A stretch of 64,000 nt of DNA from an uncultured Streptococcus sp. (GTDB lineage Bacteria > Bacillota > Bacilli > Lactobacillales > Streptococcaceae). The notes under the pieces were generated by a model. The model was not told the DNA's origin. It made no database searches and saw nothing but the letters and a program-made list of their open reading frames with translations. Location: NCBI RefSeq assembly GCF_905372115.1, contig NZ_CAJPNR010000001.1, positions 62,001 to 126,000 on the forward strand, in the 5' to 3' direction. Position 1 is the first letter of the stretch; each line of letters begins with the position of its first letter. This document shows, one piece after another, positions 1 through 7,533 of the stretch. The position numbers and the translations under genes were made by a program.

Positions 1-329
1 ATTTGTCGGGTGGCGAAATGCAGCGACTGGCTATTGCTCGAGCCATTCTCAAGGATGCTCAGCTGATTATTTTGGATGAGGCATCGGCCTCTACAGATGT
101 CAATAATGAATACCAGATTCAGCAGGCCTTTGCGCATCTAATAGAGCATAAGACGGTCATCATCATTGCTCATCGTCTGAGCTCTATCAAGGGAGTGGAC
201 GAAATTTTAGTCATTGAGAAGGGCAAGATTATCGAGCGGGGTAAGGATGAGGAACTCTCTGTCAAGGGCAGTCTCTATCAGCATCTGAAAGAACTCTACG
301 CCAGCGCTGACGAATGGAGGGTCTCTTGA
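1..329 (+). CDS. ABC transporter, C-terminal fragment (cut by window start)
   Basis: Only the end of an ATPase domain is in the window. It opens inside the ABC signature (LSGGE) and continues through the Walker B region (LIILDEASASTD) and the H-loop histidine (IIAHRLSS). The reading frame is open to the first base, so the true start lies upstream. The wording of Walker B (DEASAST) is typical of exporter-fold half-transporters with fused membrane and ATPase domains. Its stop codon overlaps the start of the next gene (TGATG at 327-331), so the two are translationally coupled and probably form a heterodimer. The complete architecture cannot be seen; that it is a fused half-transporter is inferred from its partner. 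Confidence 0.85.
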   Translation, partial: LSGGEMQRLAIARAILKDAQLIILDEASASTDVNNEYQIQQAFAHLIEHKTVIIIAHRLSSIKGVDEILVIEKGKIIERGKDEELSVKGSLYQHLKELYASADEWRVS

Positions 330-2059
330 TGGAAAAATTGCAAAATTTATTTTCCCTAACACAGACCGGTGCCAAGCACCTTTTCAGGGCTTGTCTGGTT
401 TCCTTTTTTGGCTTTTGTGCTCAAATGCTGCCAATGTTCTTCTTTATGTTTTATTTGCAGGGAGTTTTGACTGGGCGGCTGGCCTCGCCATGGATCTTCT
501 TGCAGGGAGGTTTAGTGATTGTCTTGGTCCTTTATAGTATTATCTATCTGGATTACAATGCCACCTATACCACGACCTACAAGGAAAGCGCCAATATTCG
601 GACAGATATTGCGGAAAGTCTGCAAAGTCTGCCCTTATCCTACTTTTCCAGTCATGACCTGTCCGATCTGTCTCAGACTATCATGAGTGATGTAGAGCGA
701 CTGGAACACGCCCTGAGTCATGCGATTTCCAAAACAATTGGTTTTGTCTTCTTCTTTGTCCTAGCTAGCTTGATGATGCTTCTAGGCAATCCGATAATGG
801 GACTTTGCATCATTCTTCCACTGCTCTTGATTGCGGCTATGATTTGGTTATCTAAGGAGCTGCCCAAGCGGGCTTCGGGCCGTTACTGGCAGCAGCTGCG
901 GGACAATTCAGAGAGTTTTCAGGAGGCGATTGAGCTACAGGAGGAGATTAAGGCTTACAATCTTGGTCCATCACTGAGCCAAAAACTTTACAGGCAGATG
1001 GAAGAGAGTGAGCGTATCCACCTAAAGACAGAGATCCTGCAAGGTCTGCCAATCTTAGCAGCTGGAGTAGGGTTGCGCCTGACCTTGGGGTTGGTCGTCT
1101 TGGTTGGTTCTTATCTTTTAGCGCAAGGCTGGATTCCATTACTTTATTTTCTGGGCTACCTTCTGGCTACTATTAAGATTATTGATGGTATGGAAGGCCT
1201 CTATATGAATGTGGCAGAGATTCTCTATATTGACTCCGCTGTTAAGCGGATCAAGGAGCTGCATACAGCATCCAAGCAGGCAGGAAGAGAGCAGGAACTT
1301 AAGAACTTTGATATCGAGCTAGTAGATGTTGGCTTTGCCTACAAGCCGGATCAGCCTGTTCTACAAAAGGTCAGCTTCACTGCCAAGCAAAATGAAATCA
1401 CGGCCTTGGTTGGGCCGTCTGGCTGCGGAAAAACCAGTTTGCTACGGCTCATCTCCCGACTCTATGATTACCAAGAAGGGCATATTTATATCGATGGTCA
1501 GGAGCTGCAGGATATCAGCACCCAATCGCTCTTTGATTCGATCTCAATTGTCTTTCAGGATGTTATTCTTTTCGACGCTTCTGTCTTGGAGAATATCCGC
1601 CTTGGTCGGCCAACGGCTACGGATGAGGAGGTCAAAGAAGCTGCTCGCATGGCTAACTGTCAGGGATTTATTGAGCAGTTGCCGCAAGGTTATGACAGTC
1701 TGATTGGCGAAAATGGAGCCAAGCTATCAGGCGGTGAGCGCCAGCGGATTTCGATTGCGCGTGCTTTGCTCAAGCAAGCGCCTATTGTGATTTTGGATGA
1801 AATCACCTCATCACTCGATATTGAAAATGAAAAATTAATTCAAGAAAGTCTCAGTCTTCTGTTGAAAGACAAGACGGTCATCATCATCTCCCATCGCCTC
1901 AAGTCTGTCGAGAATGCGGATAAGATTGTCGTTTTAAAAGACGGTCAGGTGGATGGTATTGGCCGTCATGATGAGCTGCTGCAGGTCTCCAGTGTATACC
2001 AAGAGCTGGTAGAAACGGCGCAGTTGATTGAGAACTTTAAGTACAAGCACGCTTTTTAA
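329..2059 (+). CDS. ABC transporter, fused permease-ATPase (exporter fold)
   Basis: This 576-residue protein has an N-terminal membrane domain with about six hydrophobic segments (roughly residues 15-300) and a C-terminal ATPase with Walker A (GPSGCGKTS), signature (LSGGERQ), Walker B (IVILDEITSSLD) and H-loop (IISHRL). I chose ATG 329 rather than ATG 314 because GGAGG at 316-320 sits 8 bases before it and would lie inside the gene otherwise. It directly follows another half-transporter and precedes an ECF module (S component, EcfT, double ATPase). The same arrangement of an exporter-fold pair next to an ECF module is known from streptococcal metallophore uptake loci such as equibactin (EqbKL beside EqbHIJ) and resembles YbtPQ. 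A role in uptake of a metal chelate is therefore an inference; drug or peptide export is the alternative. Confidence 0.85.
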   Translation: MEKLQNLFSLTQTGAKHLFRACLVSFFGFCAQMLPMFFFMFYLQGVLTGRLASPWIFLQGGLVIVLVLYSIIYLDYNATYTTTYKESANIRTDIAESLQSLPLSYFSSHDLSDLSQTIMSDVERLEHALSHAISKTIGFVFFFVLASLMMLLGNPIMGLCIILPLLLIAAMIWLSKELPKRASGRYWQQLRDNSESFQEAIELQEEIKAYNLGPSLSQKLYRQMEESERIHLKTEILQGLPILAAGVGLRLTLGLVVLVGSYLLAQGWIPLLYFLGYLLATIKIIDGMEGLYMNVAEILYIDSAVKRIKELHTASKQAGREQELKNFDIELVDVGFAYKPDQPVLQKVSFTAKQNEITALVGPSGCGKTSLLRLISRLYDYQEGHIYIDGQELQDISTQSLFDSISIVFQDVILFDASVLENIRLGRPTATDEEVKEAARMANCQGFIEQLPQGYDSLIGENGAKLSGGERQRISIARALLKQAPIVILDEITSSLDIENEKLIQESLSLLLKDKTVIIISHRLKSVENADKIVVLKDGQVDGIGRHDELLQVSSVYQELVETAQLIENFKYKHAF

Positions 2060-2080
2060 TGAAACATGGAGGTTTTCCTA

Positions 2081-2668
2081 ATGAAACAAGCATCTTTTTC
2101 TGTAAAGGATCTGGTCAATGCCGGTCTCTTTTCCTTGCTCATTGTTATCGTGAGCTTTGTATCTGGTATGATTGGTTTTTTACCCATTACTATGCCGATT
2201 GTTCCCTTTTTCGGCGCCCTGATGTCTGGTCCTCTTTTCATGCTTTACAGTACCAAGATTCGTCGTTTTGGCATGGTACTGGTTATGGGGTTGGTGTCGG
2301 CTCTAGTCTTTGTAGCAACGGGGCACACGATTTTGATTGTGCTGGGAACGGTCCTAGCTGCTCTCTTAGGTGAGTACATCCTGAAGCGCGGTAACTATCG
2401 CAGTATCAAGCATGCCCGTTGGGCCTATGTTGCCTATAGTCTTTCTTCCTGTGCTAATCTCCTACCCATCTATTTGACGCGTGATGCCTACATGCAAAAG
2501 GTTATCGATCAAGGCTATGGCAAGGAATTTGCAGAGCAGATGTTTAGTGTCTTGCCAGATTGGTCATTCTTTCCGGTTTTGCTCTTAGGTGCTTTGGGTG
2601 CTTATCTGGGCTGCACGATTGGCATCAAGATGCTGAAAAAGCATTTTAGTCAATCTGGGATGGCATAG
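2081..2668 (+). CDS. ECF transporter S component, Trep_Strep/MptD-like
   Basis: A 195-residue, very hydrophobic protein with five or six predicted membrane segments and short loops, of the size and style of substrate-binding (S) components of energy-coupling factor transporters. It resembles the Trep_Strep family of integral membrane proteins, whose substrate is not established. ATG 2081 is preferred over ATG 2066 because GGAGG at 2068-2072 is 8 bases upstream of it. It is followed at once by an EcfT-like protein and a double ATPase, which would energise it. Its neighbours suggest a dedicated rather than shared ECF module. Substrate unknown. Confidence 0.75.
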   Translation: MKQASFSVKDLVNAGLFSLLIVIVSFVSGMIGFLPITMPIVPFFGALMSGPLFMLYSTKIRRFGMVLVMGLVSALVFVATGHTILIVLGTVLAALLGEYILKRGNYRSIKHARWAYVAYSLSSCANLLPIYLTRDAYMQKVIDQGYGKEFAEQMFSVLPDWSFFPVLLLGALGAYLGCTIGIKMLKKHFSQSGMA

Positions 2669-2677
2669 GGTGCGCCG

Positions 2678-3376
2678 ATGAATCTGGATTTTAGAAGCAA
2701 AATAGCCATGACAGTGGTGATTTCCTATATCTTGCTGCTGGGAAATCTGCATCATCATTACTTTCCAGTAGTTGTCTTTCTATCTGCTTTGCCTTATCTC
2801 TTGCTCTTGCTGGAGAGAAAGTATGTGGAAGCTCTCAAAGGTTTGGTCTTGCTAGGGATTGCTATCCTGATGCAGCTCTTTCTGTTGCACCGGCTGTCTT
2901 CTTCAGTTTTAGAAGCTATTTTTCTCTTTATGAGCATGGTGGTCTTGCGGATGGCGCCGGGAGTGATGATGGGGCGCTATAGTCTTTTGACTACTTCTAT
3001 GAGTGATTTGGTGGCGTCCTTGCAAAGGATGAAGCTGTCTGATAGTCTGATTATTCCGATTTCGGTCATGTTTCGTTTCTTCTACACTGTCAAGGAAGAC
3101 TATCATCAGGTCAAGGATGCCATGTATCTACATGGATTGACCGGCAAAACCTTTTTCAGCCAGCCAGTCCGAATGATAGAATACTGCTATGTTCCCCTCC
3201 TTATGTGTCTGACACGGACGGCAGATGATGTGGCCGTTTCAGCCATGACGCGAGGTTTGATTGTCGGCGGTCAGCGTTCTAGCCTGTCCCAGACTAAGAT
3301 GCACATACAGGATTATCTATGTCTGAGTCTGATGTTGGCAGTTTTAGCCTTAGATATTTGGAGTCGCTATGCTTGA
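2678..3376 (+). CDS. ECF transporter transmembrane protein EcfT/CbiQ-like
   Basis: A 232-residue membrane protein with several hydrophobic N-terminal segments and a cytoplasmic C-terminal half. Around residues 150-200 it has the helix-forming stretch with Ala-Met-Arg/Ala-Met-Thr-Arg-Gly (SAMTRGL), which matches the coupling-helix motif (A-R-G type) by which EcfT/CbiQ proteins contact the ATPases. It lies 9 bases after the S component and overlaps the ATPase gene by 8 bases, so the four genes form one operon. Function as the coupling subunit is well supported; the substrate is not known. Confidence 0.8.
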   Translation: MNLDFRSKIAMTVVISYILLLGNLHHHYFPVVVFLSALPYLLLLLERKYVEALKGLVLLGIAILMQLFLLHRLSSSVLEAIFLFMSMVVLRMAPGVMMGRYSLLTTSMSDLVASLQRMKLSDSLIIPISVMFRFFYTVKEDYHQVKDAMYLHGLTGKTFFSQPVRMIEYCYVPLLMCLTRTADDVAVSAMTRGLIVGGQRSSLSQTKMHIQDYLCLSLMLAVLALDIWSRYA

Positions 3377-4760
3377 GTTTAAAGAGTTTACTATTTCTTA
3401 TGACGGACCAATTTTGGAGGAGGTCAATCTGCGGTTTGAGCCAGGGCAGATAACGGTAATCAGCGGAGCTTCTGGCAGTGGTAAGAGCAGCTTGCTCAAG
3501 GCAATCAATGGCATTATTCCGCATTTTCAGCCAGCAGAGCTAATGGGCAGTCTGATTTACAAGGGACAGGAGTTGCAGGAGTTGGATTTGGCTCAGCGCA
3601 GCCGTTTCATTTCGACCGTTTTTCAGAATCCCAAGACCCAGTTTTATGCGACCAACTCGACCGATGAGATGGCCTTTGCCTTGGAAAATCGTAATCTGCC
3701 GCGCGAGGAAATCTTGGAGCGGATTGATTATTATACGGAACTGTTGGGGATGAAACAGTTACTGGATCGAGATATTTTCACGCTGTCAGGCGGAGAAAAA
3801 CAGCTCTTAGCCATTACCAGCGTAGCCTGTATGGACAATGCTATCTATATGTTTGATGAGCCGTCCTCCTCTCTGGATCGCGATGCTATTGAGAGACTGA
3901 AGGAAGTCTTGCTTAAGCTTAAGTCTCTGGGCAAGACTATTATTATCGCTGAGCATCGGCTATATTACCTGCGGGAGATAATGGATCAGTTTGTTTTGCT
4001 AGAGGGGAATCGGGCAACAAGCCACCTGCCAGAGGAGCTGGATACTGCTTTTATTGGCCAGCATCGGCTGCGCAGTTTGAGCAGGATTGAAAAAGCAGAC
4101 TTGCAAGTATTGGACTATCAGGTCAAACAGATGACAGATAAGAATTTTGACTCGAATCAGGCACTAGTGGCTCAAGACTATCTTTACAGTTATGGCCGAA
4201 AGCAGATTTTTGATATGAATCTTTCTCTAAATCAGGGGATTCACTTTATCATCGGGCAAAACGGGGTGGGCAAGAGTACCTTTCTACGCTCGCTTTGTGG
4301 TTTAATCAAGTCTTTCAAGGGGCAGACCTTCTTTCATGGGCTGGTTGTCAAGCCTAGCTATGATTGGATCGGTATGGTCATGCAAGATGTCAACTACCAG
4401 CTCTTCACTGAGTCGGTCTGGTCGGAAATTTCTATAGTCAGCGATGATGCTACTGCTAAGCAAGCGGCCTTGGCTCAGGTCGGGTTATTAGATAAGAAAG
4501 ACCGCCATCCTCAGAGTTTGTCGGGTGGTGAAAAGCAACGGCTTCTCTTAGCGATGGCCAAGGTTTCAGATAAGCCTATTGTCATCTTAGATGAGCCAAC
4601 CAGTGGCCTCTGCCGCCCTCAGATGGATCAGATGATCAAGGACCTGCATCAAATGGCCCAAGCAGGCAAACTAGTCATTTTGGTGACACACGACTATGAG
4701 CTGATTCATAATTGTGGCGGCCATATTGTCGAATTTGTCAGGACGGTGGGACAGAACTAA
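3369..4760 (+). CDS. ECF/CbiO-type double ABC ATPase
   Basis: A 463-residue protein with two tandem ABC ATPase domains. Domain one (about 1-230) has Walker A GASGSGKSS, signature LSGGEKQ and a Walker B ending in FDEPSSSLD. Domain two (about 255-463) has Walker A GQNGVGKST, signature LSGGEKQ and Walker B ILDEPTSGL. In most ECF systems the two ATPases EcfA and EcfA' are separate; here they are fused into one chain. There are no membrane segments. It overlaps the upstream ecfT-like gene by 8 bases and is the last gene before a bidirectional terminator. Confidence 0.88.
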   Translation: MLEFKEFTISYDGPILEEVNLRFEPGQITVISGASGSGKSSLLKAINGIIPHFQPAELMGSLIYKGQELQELDLAQRSRFISTVFQNPKTQFYATNSTDEMAFALENRNLPREEILERIDYYTELLGMKQLLDRDIFTLSGGEKQLLAITSVACMDNAIYMFDEPSSSLDRDAIERLKEVLLKLKSLGKTIIIAEHRLYYLREIMDQFVLLEGNRATSHLPEELDTAFIGQHRLRSLSRIEKADLQVLDYQVKQMTDKNFDSNQALVAQDYLYSYGRKQIFDMNLSLNQGIHFIIGQNGVGKSTFLRSLCGLIKSFKGQTFFHGLVVKPSYDWIGMVMQDVNYQLFTESVWSEISIVSDDATAKQAALAQVGLLDKKDRHPQSLSGGEKQRLLLAMAKVSDKPIVILDEPTSGLCRPQMDQMIKDLHQMAQAGKLVILVTHDYELIHNCGGHIVEFVRTVGQN

Positions 4761-4893
4761 ACATTGAATATTTGTAGCTTCGTAATCCTTGTTTCTAGGC
4801 TCAGATCTACAAGGTTTTCCATAGCTTTTAAATAGTCCCAGCCTCACGAAGATGATTGAAGTATTAGCTGTGATAATCAAGGATAGATGTTTG

Positions 4894-4929
4894 ATATAAT
4901 AAAAAAAGCCGGTCAGGCTTTTTTATTAT
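4894..4929. terminator. Bidirectional intrinsic terminator
   Basis: A 9-bp stem (AAAAAAGCC at 4902-4910 with GGCTTTTTT at 4916-4924, loop GGTCA), extended by ATAATAA/TTATTAT flanks, has U-rich tails in both directions. It ends the ECF operon on plus and scrR on minus. The other bases between 4761 and 4890 show nothing I can name. Confidence 0.85.
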
Positions 4930-4936
4930 GTCTGCG

Positions 4937-5902
4937 TTAAACACTCTTACCAGGCAAGAGACTGACTGGCAGGAAATAGCCAGTCGTTTGAACTTCTTGG
5001 CCGGCAATTTTTTTGAGGAGCAGGTCTACAGAGAGGCAGGCAATATCTTTCAGCGGTTGCTTGATCGTTGCCAGCTGCGGGTAGTAGTTCTCTATAAAGT
5101 AGGTGCCGTCGTAGCCGATGATTTTCAAATCTTTGGGAATCTGGATGTCTAGCTCCTGAGCGACTTTCATAATTAAGATGGCTGTCAAATCATCTGAAGC
5201 AAAAATAGCATCGGGCTTAGTTTGACTCAGGATTTGCTTGATTTCCATTTCCTTTCGGACGGGTGAAAAATCACTCGAAACATTGATAATCGGTGCGTCC
5301 GGCAGGACGGAAGCAAAGCCAGCATGGCGCAGGCCGGTCGGTGAGTTGGAATTGTCATTGCCAGTAATCATGATGATATTTTGAGCTCCAGCCTTGACCA
5401 AGGTCTGAGCCGCCAGCACTCCGCCGCCATAGTTGTCTGAGGAGACAACTGGGATATCCGGCGAAAGATTGCGGTCAAAGGCAATGATTGGTGCGGTCAC
5501 ACGATTGTAGTCCTCGATACCTAGATTGTGGCTGCCAGAAATGATGCCGTCCACCTGATTGGCTTCCAGCATCTCAAGGTATTCACGCTCCTTATCTGAG
5601 TCATGCTCACTATTACAGATGATGGTTTTATAGCCTTGTTTAAAGAGCTCATGCTCCAGCTTACCAATCAATTCTGCGTAAAAGACATTGCTGATATTAG
5701 GGAAAATGAGTCCAATTAGCTTGGCTGATTTACCTTGGAGACTGCGTGCCAGATTGTTAGGCTTGTAGGCCAGCTCTCGCATGGCTGCCTCAACCTTAGA
5801 AATCGTTTTTTCGGATAAGTAGCCTTTTCTGTTGATGACGCGGGAAACAGTTGTGGGGCTGACTCCTGCAAGTTTTGCTACATCAGTTAGCTTTGCGACC
5901 AT
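4937..5902 (-). CDS. scrR: Sucrose operon repressor, LacI family
   Basis: A 321-residue LacI/GalR-type regulator. The N-terminus (KLTDVAKLAGVSPTTVSRV) is a textbook helix-turn-helix plus hinge, and the rest is a periplasmic-binding-protein-like sugar domain. In streptococci ScrR represses scrA and scrB and is relieved by a sucrose catabolite. It overlaps the end of scrB by 20 bases and is transcribed with it; no good ribosome site precedes its ATG, which points to translational coupling. Candidate operators lie in the scrB-scrA intergenic region. Confidence 0.93.
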   Translation of the reverse strand: MVAKLTDVAKLAGVSPTTVSRVINRKGYLSEKTISKVEAAMRELAYKPNNLARSLQGKSAKLIGLIFPNISNVFYAELIGKLEHELFKQGYKTIICNSEHDSDKEREYLEMLEANQVDGIISGSHNLGIEDYNRVTAPIIAFDRNLSPDIPVVSSDNYGGGVLAAQTLVKAGAQNIIMITGNDNSNSPTGLRHAGFASVLPDAPIINVSSDFSPVRKEMEIKQILSQTKPDAIFASDDLTAILIMKVAQELDIQIPKDLKIIGYDGTYFIENYYPQLATIKQPLKDIACLSVDLLLKKIAGQEVQTTGYFLPVSLLPGKSV

Positions 5903-7337
5903 AATCTAATTCATAGTAAGTACCGGTTGGATTGCCCTTAGTAATAGCAATACCTGTTTGGTCTTCTCTAGGGAAGACACGGCCGGAAAATACTTTCTCT
6001 CCTTTATTGATGAAAATTTCAAAAATTGATTTATCTATAAATATACTAGCATTTGTAGCTTCTTTGTCAATATTGCAGCTTCGGCTGGTTCCAAAGTCCA
6101 GAGCGAATGGCTCACCCGCTTGACTGCGGTCAACGGTCACTTGACCTTCCTTAAGATCAAAATTGATGCGTAACCCCTTGTCATCTTTGTCCGCAAAGAG
6201 GAGGATTTCATGCTCGGTGTTTGCAGCGAGATTCAGTTCTAGTTCGTAGCTGTTCTTGCTTTCTGCCAAAGCAGCGAAAGGCTGTTCCTCTGCTCGCAAA
6301 TCCTTGATAGCAGGCACTGGGTACTGGTAGAGTTTGCCGTCTTTCAGGGTCAATTCCTTGACGAGGGAGAAGGCTCCTTGATGGTCGAAGCGGTCAGATG
6401 GGTATTCCACATCAGGCAAGCCTAGCCAGCTGACAGCCAGTGCGCGACCGTCAGGTGCGTTAAAGGCTTGGGTCGCGTAGCACTCAAAGCCGTAGTCCAG
6501 ATTTTGGATAGGGCTAGGATCAATCATAGCAGCTTTATTTGTGTCAAACGATTGACCTATTTTATACATATTTGGATAAATATTGTCATAATCCAGTACG
6601 TCCTTAGACAAACCTTGAGGGCAATAGAGCAGGACTGGTTGGTCGTTGATAAAGACTAGATTAGGACACTCCATCATGTAGGCTGTCTTGTCATTGGCGA
6701 AGTCTAAATCGCTGACGACTTCCCAGTTGGTATAGTCGTTATCAAGAGCCTTGTAAAGCTTGACATAGCCTTGTTTGTCTAGATTTTGCCCACCGACAAT
6801 AGCATAGAACTGCCCTTTGTAGTTGAAAATCTGCGGATCACGGAAGTGGTCGGTCGCTTCAGCAGGTTGCTCAATCAAGACCTTGTCAATTTTTTCCAGC
6901 TTACCCGATTTATCTAACAAGGCACCGATTTGATAAGGGTGACGCACCCAGTTCTCATCACGAACATTGCCAGTGTAGAAGAGAAAGAGCTTGTCGTCAA
7001 ACTGCATGGCAGAGCCAGAGTAGGCACCGTGGCTGTCCAGAGAAGTATCTGGCAGCACCCGAAGACCAGTTTCCGTGAAGTGAACGAGGTCATCGCTTTC
7101 CAACTGTACCCAGCACTTGAGTCCATGAGCAGCTCCGAAAGGAAAGTTTTGATAGAAAACGACCCACTTGCCGTCAAAATAAGAAAAGCCATTGGGGTCA
7201 TTGAGGAGACCTGTCTGAGGCTCCACATGGTAGTTAGCCCGCCAAGGAGATTTAGCGATGTTTTCTTTAATCTGCTGTAGCTCTTCCTGAGTCCAGTCTT
7301 CATAGCGTTTGTAGCGTTTTTCAGTCGTCCAAGCCAA
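5883..7337 (-). CDS. scrB: Sucrose-6-phosphate hydrolase (GH32)
   Basis: A 484-residue cytoplasmic beta-fructosidase that splits sucrose-6-phosphate, the product of ScrA transport, into glucose-6-phosphate and fructose. It has the GH32 nucleophile motif (LLNDPNG, Asp near residue 47), the transition-state motif FRDP and the acid/base motif MECPN. The start is a TTG at 7335-7337: GGAGG lies 8 bases before it on the minus strand and the N-terminus then reads MAWTTEKR, as in the family. It is transcribed divergently from scrA and carries scrR behind it. Confidence 0.95.
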   Translation of the reverse strand: MAWTTEKRYKRYEDWTQEELQQIKENIAKSPWRANYHVEPQTGLLNDPNGFSYFDGKWVVFYQNFPFGAAHGLKCWVQLESDDLVHFTETGLRVLPDTSLDSHGAYSGSAMQFDDKLFLFYTGNVRDENWVRHPYQIGALLDKSGKLEKIDKVLIEQPAEATDHFRDPQIFNYKGQFYAIVGGQNLDKQGYVKLYKALDNDYTNWEVVSDLDFANDKTAYMMECPNLVFINDQPVLLYCPQGLSKDVLDYDNIYPNMYKIGQSFDTNKAAMIDPSPIQNLDYGFECYATQAFNAPDGRALAVSWLGLPDVEYPSDRFDHQGAFSLVKELTLKDGKLYQYPVPAIKDLRAEEQPFAALAESKNSYELELNLAANTEHEILLFADKDDKGLRINFDLKEGQVTVDRSQAGEPFALDFGTSRSCNIDKEATNASIFIDKSIFEIFINKGEKVFSGRVFPREDQTGIAITKGNPTGTYYELDYGRKAN

Positions 7338-7373
7338 TCTTTTGTCCTCCGAATCATATTATTTCTTATTACT

Positions 7374-7402
7374 ATAGTAAACGTTTTCTGTCGAAAAATC
7401 AA
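7374..7402 (-). promoter_or_regulatory. scrB promoter
   Basis: On the minus strand TTGATT (7397-7402) and TACTAT (7374-7379) are separated by 17 bases. The palindromic core AAACGTTT at 7379-7386 lies in the spacer and is a plausible ScrR operator (LacI-type CG-centred palindrome). Confidence 0.65.
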
Positions 7403-7429
7403 CATTTAACAGTAAAAAAATATTTTTTC

Positions 7430-7467
7430 TGCAAAACGCTTGACATATTTTTGAATCATGGTAAAAT
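7430..7467 (+). promoter_or_regulatory. scrA promoter with likely ScrR operator
   Basis: TTGACA (7440-7445), 16-base spacer and TAAAAT (7462-7467). The imperfect palindrome around AAAACGCTT (7433-7441) overlaps the -35 box and resembles the second ScrR site known between streptococcal scrA and scrB. Confidence 0.7.
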
Positions 7468-7484
7468 AATATTCGTAAAGGTGA

Positions 7485-7498
7485 TAAAATCGCTTTCA
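7485..7498 (+). promoter_or_regulatory. cre site (CcpA) downstream of scrA promoter
   Basis: TAAAATCGCTTTCA fits the catabolite-responsive element consensus TGWAANCGNTNWCA with one mismatch. Its position between the -10 box and the start codon suggests a roadblock type of repression. Confidence 0.65.
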
Positions 7499-7533
7499 AA
7501 AAGTTAAAAATATTTATAAGGAGATTTTTGCAA

